Assembly (NCBI GenBank): GCA_946902875.1
Contig: OX336355.1
Location: forward strand, 11,937,347-12,001,346
Source: Nematopogon swammerdamellus
Taxonomy: Eukaryota; Arthropoda; Insecta; Lepidoptera; Adelidae
Reading direction: 5' to 3'
Length of the DNA: 64,000 nt
Of this stretch, positions 45,073 to 55,207 are shown piece after piece. The notes beneath the pieces are model-generated. The model was not told the origin of the DNA, did not search any database, and was given only the letters and a program-made list of their open reading frames with translations. Each line of letters begins with the position of its first letter. The stretch's first letter is position 1. A program made the translations under genes and the position numbers.

Positions 45073-45180
45073 TGTCTGTGGCATCGTAGCTCCCAAACGG
45101 ATGGACCGATTTGGATGCGGTTTTTTTTATTAGGTAGCTTGTTTAATCGGGATGGTTCTTAGCTATGTTTGTAATCAAGT
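44983..45180. repeat. Interspersed repeat with (TG)n tract
   Basis: CCCCCGACG...GGAGGGGTGTTATAAGTTTGACG, a GT/TG run at about 45018-45069, then CATCGTAGCTCCCAAACGGA and GACCGATTTGGATGCGG. This is the same repeat as 1524-1650, with an expanded microsatellite. Confidence 0.75.
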
Positions 45181-45260
45181 AATAAAGTAATTAAGTAATA
45201 AAAAAAATAATTATCTTAAAATGTGGACCAATTTGCATGCGGTTTTTTTTAAAAAGCTTG

Positions 45261-45496
45261 AAATAAAAGTTAAATTACAAATTTAAAAAACCCCCGACTC
45301 TTAAAAAGTCAAAAATAATTTCCGTTTACTTACTTAAAGGAGTCGGGGGACCGCTAAGTAAATTAAATATAAAGACTCAAGAGTTGCGCGGGAATTTACT
45401 TAGCGGTCCACCGACTCCTTTAAGTAAGTAAACGGAAATTATTTTTGACTTTTTAAGAGTCGGGGGTTTTTTAAATTTGTAATTTAACTTTTATTT
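45261..45496. mobile_element. Near-perfect 104-bp inverted repeat (foldback), 28-bp spacer
   Basis: 45261-45364 and 45393-45496 are reverse complements with one mismatch that I can see (GGGGG against GGTGG). The arms carry CCCCCGACTCTTAAAAAGTC and TTTACTTACTTAAAGGAGTC. No target duplication is evident. The near identity means a recent origin or continuing correction between arms. A transcript across it would form a long hairpin. Confidence 0.92.
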
Positions 45497-45561
45497 TACA
45501 AATATTAAAATAATTAATATACTTTAATAGCTAGATAATAGCTGTCTTTAGAAAAATCGGA

Positions 45562-45680
45562 ACATACATACATACATACATAGCGTCACGCCTGTTTCCC
45601 GTCCCGGTGGGGTAGGCAGAGACAACGGATCTCCTGACACACCTCTGCCACGATCCTGACACACCTCTGCCGCCTCGAGA
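45562..45680 (+). mobile_element. S4 repeat with small internal duplication
   Basis: ACATACATACATAGCGTCAC, CCGGTGGGGTAGGCAGAGAC. CCTGACACACCTCTGCC is present twice in tandem, unlike the copies at 12914 and 16064. Confidence 0.8.
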
Positions 45681-47035
45681 AATGCTCGCAGATAGTCCCA
45701 TATTTTTATTTATAGGCCAAATTCAAGCATTTTTATTCTACTACCTACTTACATTTCAGAATATTTAATCGACTCTTAAACATCCAATCCAAAGATTCAA
45801 TAAATTGTGTAGGTATTTCCATTTCTATCGAAAGAAGCAGCCCTAGTAGCGTTATTCCGTTGCAATAATAACCTTACGTTCTATCGTTTAGGTACATTTT
45901 CGCACGCAGCGATCGGCGAAGTGAAAGAATAGGCTATTAAAGCTGTAGGTATTGAAAATTTTCTATGGAGTTATTTATCTGTTACGAAGTAACTATTAAG
46001 TAATCTGTGGTATGGATCTAGATCCCGCGCCGCCGTCAGCTCGGGCAACAGAGGGGTATAGAATCAAAGACAGCTCTGTCAACTTTTGCAATTTTTTGGT
46101 AAACCAAAAAAAATGTTTATTCAGATCCAGTTTATTCTAAATGGCCCGTTACTTTGTTAGGATTAATGGAGCTCTCCTATTGGACAGTTTTGCTTAGTGC
46201 TAGTTTAGAAACTAAACGGATGGATGGTGCTGTTTTTGATTGTTACTGTTAATTTCTGAACTATGTTTTTAATGGAAAGAGCTGCTTTTGAAGCAGTTTT
46301 TTAAGACAATTCAATAGGCAATTTTATGAAGAAAACATTGTGCATTCATATGTCGTTTCGCCAAAAAGTTGTAAAGTTCTATACCCCTCTGTTCCTGTCG
46401 GATCTATATGAGATTCCCTTACTAAGCAACGCGACAAAGGCTCTCAAGTTATTGTGGCCACGACGACGACGACGGATGGCCGCCGTCGCGTCGTCGTCGT
46501 GTCCGTGCTCCGTAGCCTCGCGCTCTACGCCGCGTCGCATGTGACCACGTGACCGCGCAATGCGCGCGCATCGTTCCCGTGCGCCTGCGCATCGGCAGGT
46601 GTGACTGGTAATTAAACGTGTGCAATAATTTATGATAAAAATAATCGCATCATCTAATTAACATCTCGCTTTTACTGTTGTTTATTCCGCTCGGTGTGTC
46701 CGTGAGAAGGTATTGGAAAACATTCGAATTGTTTATCTATAATTTGCACATCACACTTAATAATTTCATTTACCTCTGAATCTTAATAAATATTCGCCTT
46801 CGCATTTCGGTTCATGCGATGAAAATGTTTAATTGTTTTTCCTCCTACAGTTCACCACTCAATTCCTTCTATTTGTAAGGGTTGATTTGCACTAGGGCAA
46901 GAACATTATGCGAGCTCATTGCCATAGAGAAGGTTACTCCTTAAGACGCAACTATGCTACTTGCACGTTAAGTTATGTATACATCAAAAAATAGTTTGCA
47001 AAATATATTCAGAATTAAAAATAATTAGAATTACT
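45681..47035. promoter_or_regulatory. Intron segment with a GC-rich island at 46459-46620
   Basis: (ACG)n at 46459-46473 and (CGT)n at about 46489-46501 form an inverted pair. Downstream are ACCACGTGACC (E-box), TGCGCGCGCA and GTGCGCCTGCGCATC, close to the NRF-1/Ewg palindrome. The 72-codon frame here ends in an arginine/serine-rich, composition-driven stretch. Regulatory function is inferred only. Confidence 0.3.
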
Positions 47036-47360
47036 ATTGTGTGGGCCGGTACTTAATAAGAATAGCCCCAATGCATCTCTCCCCGTGCATGTCGTAAAAG
47101 GCGACTAAGGGATAATGACAAAATGCCGTGTAGTTATAAGGGCGACCGGATAGCAACCTGACCTTGGCACGGTGTTTCCACCGCGTCATGGAGCAGTTGG
47201 GCCTTCATGCCTTACTTGCTGCTTGATCTGAGTTGTCTTGTGCGAATACTTTGCTAAACGTGGTGGTCGGTGTCGTGCTATAATTTACCAGAATACTTGT
47301 AGCACAACACCGATTACTCTGCTTACCCCGATTGTCGGGATATGGCGTGTGGTGTATAAT
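47036..47360 (+). mobile_element. S2 repeat (A-D type), near full length
   Basis: GTGTGGGCCGGTACTTAATA, CCCCGTGCATGTCGTAAAAG, GCGACTAAGGGATAATGACA, CTTGGCACGGTGTTTCCACC, TTGCTGCTTGATCTGAGTTG, GGTGTCGTGCTATAATTTAC, CCCCGATTGTCGGGATATGG. Confidence 0.85.
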
Positions 47361-48265
47361 AAATAACTAATAATTATATTATATAAAAAATATATGAAAA
47401 GTTATAGAGTTTCAAAACAAAATCTGAAATTATTAGATTAATAGGTACAAAGAAAAAATGTAAGTTTCGTACATTTATGAAGTACCGTGGACACCCAAGT
47501 CACACGTTATTCTAGTAATAACTCACACTGTATCATGAAATGTCTATCTCGTGAAATTATCATAATATTAATAAAAGCTCATAAAGACACTGTGTTCCTT
47601 CCCCTTTCTCACAGAATATAATTTTAATAGGTTCTTAGTAACGTTGTAAGCAATTGATTTTTTTTTACAGAAAAATATCTTGAAGTAAGAAACTGGATTA
47701 TCTACGAATATAAAATATTTTATTATTCATTAACAATTAATCTGATAAATATTTCCCTCGCATAAATTATTCTGCTGGGATCGTTGAGAGTCGAAAGTAT
47801 GCACAATTGTTCTAGTATACATAGAGTAAGTACATAGTACATAGAGTAACATTTGCATCATATTTGCTATGCTCGTATGTTGACTTAAACTATTAATTAT
47901 TCGGTAGTATAATATAAAGTATATTTAACAAAGAATTAATTAATTAATTTCGTGTGCCCTGGCATACTAAAATGTATTCTCTAAATAACTAAAAGATAAA
48001 CATTACAAGAGTTAATGAAAACTAAAATAATGTTTAGCCAAGTTTATTACACAATTTTTTTATAGGATACACCAATTTAATCTTCTGTACTAAAATAATT
48101 ATGATTATTAACTAAAATATTTAATTATTTTAGTTAAAAATAATTATTTAATTCATTACTATTAAGACGTAATGAATTTAGTAAACGTTAGATTTACGAA
48201 TACCACTACCGTATTATATATTTATTTAAAGATTTCTTGATTAATATTATTATCTCTTTATTTAC
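47361..48265. other. Intron sequence without recognised elements
   Basis: Very AT-rich. A short palindromic ATTAACTAAAAT...ATTTTAGTTAA occurs at about 48107-48137. Confidence 0.4.
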
Positions 48266-48392
48266 ACACAACATCCGTAATGTCAGCCCATAACACCGGG
48301 TGAACTTGGTGCCACGTCAGCCTTCCCTTCGGTCGTGCCGGCTACACTGAACTGGACGGAAAACACAAACTATTTACATAGCCGTTTCTAAA
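48266..48392 (-). mobile_element. SINE S1 body C fragment
   Basis: The forward strand shows CAACATCCGTAATGTCAGCC, CATAACACCGGGTGAACTTG, GGCTACACTGAACTGGACGG and ACATAGCCGTTTC. Both ends are truncated. Confidence 0.8.
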
Positions 48393-48525
48393 TTAAATAC
48401 CGATGGTCGGGTCCCAACACAGGGTCCCAAAGAGAGAAACCTCCGGACTATGCGTGCAGTGTCGAGCAGGGCTGCCTTCTGGATCTTGCCCTTGACCCAA
48501 CCACTCAGCGAGAGCTTCTTATTAT
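48393..48525 (-). pseudogene. LINE ORF2 C-terminal scrap (another family)
   Basis: The reverse frame reads KKLSLSGWVKGKIQKAALLD, TARIVRRFLSLGP. The pattern KGKIQKA.LLDTARIVRRFL.L is the extreme C-terminus of some insect non-LTR ORF2 proteins. It is distinct from LINE-1 and LINE-2 here and has no other copy in the window. Confidence 0.6.
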
Positions 48526-49849
48526 TATTTTGTCCTGTTCTTTATTTCACATTTTCAAAATGTTCTATTAATTTTACATATATTATACAAGTATTAAAAA
48601 TACAAAGTAATAAAAATACACAAAATTAATACAAAAATTAAAAACGGTAATTTGTTTTTTAATATTTCTTGTCCTAGGACTTTTTGATGAAGGTTTTTGG
48701 GACGATTCAATTGTAGTTTTAGCTAATTTTTATTACACAGATTACTGATTGATTACAGATTTGGTTTCCAATTTATTTTGTAGTTTCGTCATTACCGTAT
48801 CAAATAAATTATAAAATAACCATGTGCAACGAATTCCAAACTTTGGCTAAAAAGTTACTATCTACTGTCGACCTACACCAGTTCCACCGTTCCTTATCGA
48901 CAACACGTTATAACGAAAGTTTATAAAGTGCTAAACTTTAACGACTTACTGTATGCGAGATGCATTCAGTCATAATTTATTTAATTTATTGTTTGTGTTA
49001 ATTATTTTATGACGTCATTACTACGCGTCACACATCGCGATTTTCTAGACTTTTTATTAAGTGAATCCTTCATTGTTCCAGCTAGTCAAAATTGCGACTA
49101 TAAATTGGCGTAAAATGGCGATTTATTAATCAATTAACCGTTGCTATTAAATTCAACATGAATTAAAAGTAAATCTTAAGTTTAAGATTAATATAGTTTA
49201 TTTCTTTGCATACTGAGTGTGAATATAAAAAACAATAGAAAATGCTTTATACCCATTATGCTGATAATTATTAAAATGTAATTAATTATGCAATTTTAAC
49301 AGATAAGTAAAAACAATTCAGACGGAGCTTGAGGCTTTCGCGGCAATATGTCTTAATACAAATTTGTGTTTATAAGTATATGTATTTATATATCTAATGT
49401 TGTATATAAAATTGTAATGTAAATTAAGACATATGAATAAATAAAACAATAATTTACAGGTTATTTAAATCCAATTTATATTAATTATTATTTACGTACA
49501 TACACACCAACCTGCCATATATTATGTACGTGCGTCGTTAAAACATAAAATTAACAATAAGCAGTTCTTAAACATTCTTTTGTATCTTAAAAAAATGAAA
49601 TAATATTGGTTGGAACTTTCCAAAATAATTTGACAGTATTATACCGCATCAAAGAAATGTTTATTTTCTTCCACGAAATGGTCTTCGCGGTAAGGACTAC
49701 AAAAAAAATCAAACATAATTTAATTTACGAAAACATTCCGTGAATCATACATACTACAATAATATCGAAGTTCTGTGTACATATATCTCTTTATTTAGTT
49801 TTTTTTTTAAGTATAGATAGTGCAAATTTTATTTAATGTTTTATTGTTA
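48526..49849. other. Intron sequence without recognised elements
   Basis: AT-rich, no coding or repeat signals that I can support. Confidence 0.4.
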
Positions 49850-50004
49850 TTGAAAGCGCGACACTGCACTGAGCCATCCATAAGGTATCTAACGACCCCC
49901 AACATTCGGTCGTTTTCGGGGGTTACGAATGCCATGCCGGCCTGACAGGTGCCCATTCACGCCCCTTCTGAAGGACCCGAGACTGTACTTGGGGGGAAAT
50001 ATAT
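49850..50004 (-). mobile_element. LINE-2 3' tail
   Basis: The forward strand reads TTGAAAGCGCGACACTGCAC, CCATAAGGTATCTAACGACC, CATGCCGGCCTGACAGGTGC, CTGAAGGACCCGAGACTGTA, matching 63571-63722. Confidence 0.78.
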
Positions 50005-50379
50005 GGTGAATATTTGTTATTCTTCAGTAATTTTTGTATACCACAGCTGCACGTATGACGGCCGTTCGGTATTCTGAAGTCAAATCAACCAACGGTTTTA
50101 CATTAGACAGACTCTCCGTAAATGTTTCACTTCCTTTTCACAATTGTTGGTACGCAACCCTAAGAACAGGCCAAGTCCGAGTTGGACCCGCTTGGTTTTC
50201 GTACCACCACGTAAATGGCCGGTTTTTATTATTTGTTGTTTTACTTTAGAGTTTGCACTATAATCACACTATGTTTAATGCTTGTATGTATGTATAACCT
50301 ATTTTACGATAAAGAAAAAACAAAACAAAAAATGTAGAATAAACAAGTTTCTTTAATGGGGACCCCATAATTTTTTATA
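50005..50379. other. Intron sequence; R6-like scrap
   Basis: CAACCCTAAGAACAGGCCAAGTCCGAGTTGGACCCGC at about 50156-50192 and GGCCGGTTTTTATT at about 50218 resemble a diverged R6 3' end. The 71-codon frame across it is not a credible gene. Confidence 0.35.
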
Positions 50380-50912
50380 TTGAAAATTTCAATTACGCTT
50401 CAAAATCAAAAGATACAGTTTAAAGCTAGGACAGACAGACAGTCAGACGGACAAACGGCGTAGGCTTAGTAAAAGGCTTCCGTATGGGTAGAGAAAACTA
50501 AAAAAATCGGGCAAGTGCGAGTCGAACACGCGCACCGAGGGTTCCTTATCGCCATGTCATGGTTAGCGCCACTCACGCCATCTATGGAGTGTTATGAAAT
50601 GCTTCATATTAGTACAATGTCATGATTAGTTAAAATGCTTCACCCTCTATTCGGTAGATGGCGCGCGCGCATACACTTTTTTGGTTTCTTCTATGGGAAC
50701 CCCGTGATTTTTTTTATTTTTTCTTATTTTTATTATTTGTTGTTATATCGGCCATAATAAAAATGTTCTGTGAAAATTTCAACGGGCTACCTATTACGGT
50801 TCAAGGGATACAGCCCTCGGACAGACAGACAGACGGACGGACAGACAGACAGACAGACGGCGTAGGCTTAGTAATAGGGTCCCGTACCGGATACGGAGCC
50901 CTAAAAACGTTT
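50380..50912 (-). mobile_element. Two R6 copies in tandem (one partial, one nearly complete)
   Basis: 50380-50495 is a reverse-strand R6 5' part (GACAGACAG, CGGCGTAGGCTTAGTAAAAG, GGCTTCCGTATGGG). From about 50500 a nearly full reverse copy follows: GGGCAAGTGCGAGTCGAACA, CGCGCACCGAGGGTTCC, GGGAACCCCGTGATTTT, CAACGGGCTACCTATTACGG, CGGCGTAGGCTTAGTAATAG, GGTCCCGTACCGGATACGGA. Confidence 0.8.
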
Positions 50913-51557
50913 CTTCGACCAGCTTCGTACAGATAAATAAATACCTAATTGAAATAAATCGAATGTCATGGTTTGGCTGTTGGTTGTCATGGCATGGCAT
51001 GTCTTCACAGAATGTCTTCTTACATTTTTGCCGACGCTACACAAATACTGGTATATCCTGCGCTCATGTCGGCAACGTTTAAATGGCTTATCATTAGGTA
51101 ATTACTATCATTGTAAAGACGGCTACAGGCACACACACATGTGACTAACTCACGCACACTTTTGTAGATTTACGCACGTGTGAGATGTTTTCTGTGCACA
51201 TACGCGCGGTAAAAGCGTGGGTGTATGTGTGAGAGCATCTACAGATACGTTTAATATTTTCTTAGGCAATGATGTTTAAATAGATGCCTACATGAATTCT
51301 GGAATCATGGAACTGGTAGAGGAATTATCAGTTAATATTGTGTGCAGGAAGAGCTGGATCGTTGGAGTACCTACTTGCATGTACAGTTCCCCGCAGCAAA
51401 TAATGCGGTTTAAGCTTTAGAAAGAAACAGTCCGGTTGTAGAGCGTCGTCCCTCGTGCACGTACTCGCACGTATCTGTTTCTAAAGCTCGACACGTATTT
51501 GCTGCCGGGAACTATACGGAATAATAATTTTTAATCTTAGTTATTATTTAATTTTGG
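50913..51557. other. Intron sequence without recognised elements
   Basis: It contains CA/TG-rich stretches (51130-51240) and a loose inverted pairing of GCAGCAAATA with TATTTGCTGCCGGG (51395-51515). No clear element. Confidence 0.35.
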
Positions 51558-51660
51558 CTTTGTGAAAATTTCAACGGGCTACCTATTACGGTTCAAGAGA
51601 CACAGCCCTCGGACGGACGGACGGACAGACAGACAGACGGCGTAGGCTTAGTAATAGGGT
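51558..51660 (-). mobile_element. R6 repeat, 5' portion
   Basis: The forward strand reads TGTGAAAATTTCAACGGGCT, ACCTATTACGGTTCAAGAGA, (GGAC/GACA)n, CGGCGTAGGCTTAGTAATAG, GGTAC. Confidence 0.78.
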
Positions 51661-51872
51661 ACTGCGAAGTGTGAGATTTAATACAATTTAATTTCAATGG
51701 TTGAAACTGCCTAAACATATTTGAAGCGAAAAAAAAACTTACACTACAATATCTTAGTTGCTACTTAAACTAAACTTTCTATAAACATGTATGAACAATA
51801 ATTATACATTACATTATTAATGTCAAATATATTAAAACATAAAAAACATTATAATATCACAGATTATCACAG

Positions 51873-52192
51873 TACCGTGTGGGGCCGGTACTTAAAAAGA
51901 ATATCCCCACTGCATCTCTCCCCATGCATGTCGTAAAAGGCGACTAAGGGATAAGGACAAGATGCCGTGCTGAAGGGCGACAGGCTCGCCACCTCTCACC
52001 TTGGCACGGTACTTCCACCGACTCATGCAGCAGGTGGGTCTTCGTGCCTTACTTGCTGCTTGATCGATTTAATCTTGTTCGAATACTTTGCGAAACGTGG
52101 TAGTCGGTGTTGTGCTGTAATTGACCAGAGTTCTTGCAGCACAACACCGATTACTCTGCTTACCCCGATTGTCGGGATTCAGCGTGTGTGAT
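51873..52192 (+). mobile_element. S2 repeat (A-D type), complete copy
   Basis: Module A (GTACCGTGTGGGGCCGGTAC to CTAAGGGATAAGG) then module D (CAAGATGCCGTGCTGAAGGG, CACCTTGGCACGGTACTTCC, CTTACTTGCTGCTTGATCGA, CCCCGATTGTCGGGATTCAG). D holds a perfect 14-bp hairpin, TCGGTGTTGTGCTG (52104-52117) with CAGCACAACACCGA (52137-52150). It ends beside a (TATG)n run. Confidence 0.88.
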
Positions 52193-53147
52193 ATGTATGT
52201 ATGTATGTAGATTAAATTAAATAAAATTTTTCAAAATTAAAATATTAAAAATTGATTGGCCTGAAGAGCAAAAAAAAAAAATATCTACAGATCTCACACT
52301 ACGCGCAACTATCAAAGGCATTTAAAATGTAGTTTAGAAATAAAGCACACGATAAAATTGGACAAATTTGTTACCTAATAGGAATTCATTCTTTATCGTA
52401 CTGACGATAAAGTGAACGGAGCGCAGACTGACCTCGCGCGTAAGGGACCCGCTACCGTCTACAGTTTTTGTCCACCTGCCTCCTAAGATGGCTCAAACTG
52501 TAGCTTAATTAAATCCCGAGATTCAATTTTTTCCGTTTCTTGAATAGCGAACTCACAAAAAAGTTATTGAGAAATTGTCGATCCAAGTCGGCGAAAAAAT
52601 TTTGATTTTTTGAAACTCTCAAAATCTCAAAAGGAAAATCTCAAAAAGTTACCGACCGATTTTGGGAATTCAAATTGCACTTTGAACACGCACATTTTGA
52701 CATATGGTCCATCCGCGTACCTCTCATAATATATATGCGAAACTACAGGCAAATGTTACAAATATTATAAATCGGGGCACTATACTCGATCACGAAAACA
52801 AACATTTCAAATTTTAAAAATTCTCTATTGACATTGAATGTGTGCTTGTACATATGTATTTCCCTCCGTAGCTTGCTTGTTCAGCGGTCGAGAGTGAGTC
52901 GCCAGCCTCCCCCCGCGGGCGAGTGTCGAGTTAGCGACGATAATTTATTATATTTACACAAAACAATCACCATCCCTCATGGGCAGTCGCAATAAAACAC
53001 AAACCCGTCCGTAGCCGATTGCCGATAAACTGCAATCATACGAGGCCCGGCATAGACCAAGCCACGTGTTGGTAATGCAACGTTCACGAGAAAAGAAATA
53101 ATTTCACAAACATTAACCTTACATCTTAACTAGAACCACAAAAAATA
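52193..53147. other. Intron sequence without recognised elements
   Basis: A GC-richer patch at about 52865-52945 (CCTCCCCCCGCGGGCGAGTG) has no copy elsewhere. No coding frame. Confidence 0.4.
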
Positions 53148-53422
53148 TATACAGGGTGTTTGATGACCATAGGTCATAAAGCAAACCAGGTACTCCTGAG
53201 CCTATTTGGAGCAAAAAAGTTAGATGACATTTTGTTCTACGGTTAACTTTTTTTTTCTTTTTCCATACTAAACTAAATAAAGACACTTTAGTTTAGTATG
53301 GAAAAAGAAAAAAAAAAGTTCACCGTAGAACAAAATGTCATGTAACTTTTTTGCTCCAAATAGGCTCAGGAGTACCTGGTTTGCTTTATGTATGACCCAT
53401 GGTCATCAAACATCCTGTATAT
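53148..53422. mobile_element. Inverted-repeat MITE with CAGGGTG-type ends
   Basis: The ends ATATACAGGGTGTTTGATGA and TCATCAAACATCCTGTATAT are mirrored. The arms pair for about 125 bp with few differences, through CCAGGTACTCCTGAGCCTAT and TTTTTCCATACTAAACTAAA, around a spacer of about 15 bp. A TA-rich insertion site fits Tc1/mariner-type or similar MITEs. Class not certain. Confidence 0.88.
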
Positions 53423-53585
53423 TATCGTCTAAAACTTACAAAGGTTTGACTATAAGAAATCATTCTAAGTAATAAGTTCTCTCTTGTACCTTATATTGCT
53501 AAAAAAATATTATTTTACCTTGTCGCGCGCCGGATAACCTATATCGGGCCAAAAACGCCGCTTAAATTGATTTCATCGATACATC

Positions 53586-54075
53586 GTGTGTGTGGGGTCG
53601 ATACTTAAAAAGAATAGCCCCACTGCATCTCTCCCCGCGCATGTCTTAAAAGGCGACTAAGGGATAAGGACAAGATGCCATGCATAAGGCACCGTGTGGG
53701 GCCGGTACTTTAAAAGAATAGCCCCACTGAATCTCTCCCCGTGTATGTCGTAAAAGACGACTAAGGGATATGACTCCCTTCTTATATTACTAGGTGGTAG
53801 GGTTTAACCCGCCCGGGTTGGTACCACCGCACTGAATGAAACGTCGGTCGAAACGGCTATGTAAATAGTTTGTGTTTTCCGTCCAGTTCAGTGTAGCCGG
53901 CACGACCGAAGGGAAGCACTGACGTGGCACCAAGTTCATCTGGTGTTATGGGCTGACATCACGGAAGTTGTAGGTGATGTAGCCAACCGTGTCAGTTTCC
54001 ATAAAAAAAAAAAAAAATAAGGGCGACAGGCTAGCCACCTCTCACCTTGGCACGGTACTTCCACCGAGTCGTGTA
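53586..54075 (+). mobile_element. S2 repeat split by an S1 insertion
   Basis: Left part 53586-53689 (TGTGGGGTCGATACTTAAAA to GACAAGATGCCATGCATAAGG) and right part 54017-54075 (ATAAGGGCGACAGGCTAGCC, CACCTTGGCACGGTACTTCC) join into one S2 when 53690-54016 is removed. ATAAGG is duplicated at the junctions. Confidence 0.85.
53690..54016 (+). mobile_element. SINE S1 (A-C type), full length with 6-bp target duplication
   Basis: Starts CACCGTGTGGGGCCGGTACT and runs through CTAAGGGATATGACTCCCTT and body C to CCATAAAAAAAAAAAAAA. ATAAGG flanks it at 53684-53689 and 54017-54022. This shows that the A-C form moves as a unit. Confidence 0.88.
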
Positions 54076-54096
54076 GCAGCATTATTGCTATTAGCA

Positions 54097-54200
54097 CCAC
54101 CCCCGAGTTGGAGGTACGTGGACTGTTAGGGGTAGGGAACGAAAAATATTCCTCGAAAGTCCATTCCATTATACACGGTGTTGCAGTTGGCCCCGTAATA
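54097..54200 (-). mobile_element. Possible diverged LINE-1b tail
   Basis: CACCCCCGAGTTGGAGGT, GTGGACTGTTAGGGGTAGGG and GTCCATTCCATTATACACGG loosely follow the order of the LINE-1b tail at 61690-61830. Weak. Confidence 0.35.
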
Positions 54201-54867
54201 TTTTTAACTGACATAAGGGGGTTATTCTATATGTGAAACTAAACAACTTCTGTGGCGAAATTGTTTTTTTTTTAAACTAAAAAAAAAATTTTTTTCCATA
54301 TAAATTTTAAATACCTATTCTCAAAATCTATGGAGAAAACAAAATTTTTTTTCTTCAAATTAAAAAGTCGTAGAGCAAAAGTTGTTCTATTTCACGTACA
54401 GAATCACCCCCTTTCGGATTTTACGGTTGGGGTTACAACACCGTGTATACTTTAATCAGTAGCATATAGATAAATGAGGAAAACATCAACACTTTAGTTA
54501 CTTCAAAAATCGCACAACAGTTTCGCAATGCACGCCGCAACATGCGCGAGCGCCGCCGGTCTGCCGTAAATCGCAGTCGAGCTCTCACTTAGCGCGGAGC
54601 CGCGGGCGAGCGTCTGCGACTTGAGCACACGTGCCAAGGTTAGCTTGAACACTGCAGGAAAATTAAACTAATCAATCATTAATAGGGAAATCATAATTTC
54701 CAATTTCGTCGGCCACGGTAGCACGGTAGTGCTGTGCATCGAAGTTCAATAGTCAAGGTTTGGGCCGGCAGTGGTTCGGATCCAACGTAAATTTGTAGGG
54801 AAAAGGCTTTACCCACAGAGCATGAAATGCGCGCGCTTTCGTAAAAGTTAATTAAATTGGTGCCTAG
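54201..54867. other. Intron segment with GC-rich patch at about 54531-54640
   Basis: GCACGCCGCAACATGCGCGA ... GCGCGGAGCCGCGGGCGAGC stands out from AT-rich surroundings. No repeat copy or coding gene was recognised. A candidate regulatory island by composition only. Confidence 0.3.
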
Positions 54868-55164
54868 CACAGAGCATCAAATACCGACCGCCGGCGCCCC
54901 TCCTAGAGGCGCCGTGAGCGCGATTTCTCTACAAAGCCGTTGAAGCCTGTGGGCGTGGCCTATGACTTACTTATGTGTGTTGTGCGTGTGCATTTGTTTT
55001 GTGCGTGTGCCTAACTTGCTCCTCTTTGTGTGTAGTGTCGATACTAGCACACACACACACATACGAAGCGCTAGCAGCTCAGCGTACGGTTATTGGGTTT
55101 CAAATATCATCGCTTAGGGCGCCTCTAGTAGGGGGCGCGGGCGGTAGGTATTTGATGCTCTGTG
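54868..55164. mobile_element. Inverted-repeat MITE, about 300 bp
   Basis: CACAGAGCATCAAATACCGA ... CCTCCTAGAGGCGCC at left is mirrored at right (GGCGCCTCTAGTAGGGGGCG ... TATTTGATGCTCTGTG). The arms are about 55 bp with a few differences. The interior includes (CA)n/(TG)n. No target duplication is clear. Confidence 0.8.
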
Positions 55165-55207
55165 GCTTTACCTCACAGCATGAATTAACCACCGCCGGTG
55201 AGTCTCG

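Noticed and set aside
44809..45096. 95-codon reverse frame with Thr-His repeats
   Set aside because: Produced by the (TG)n microsatellite.
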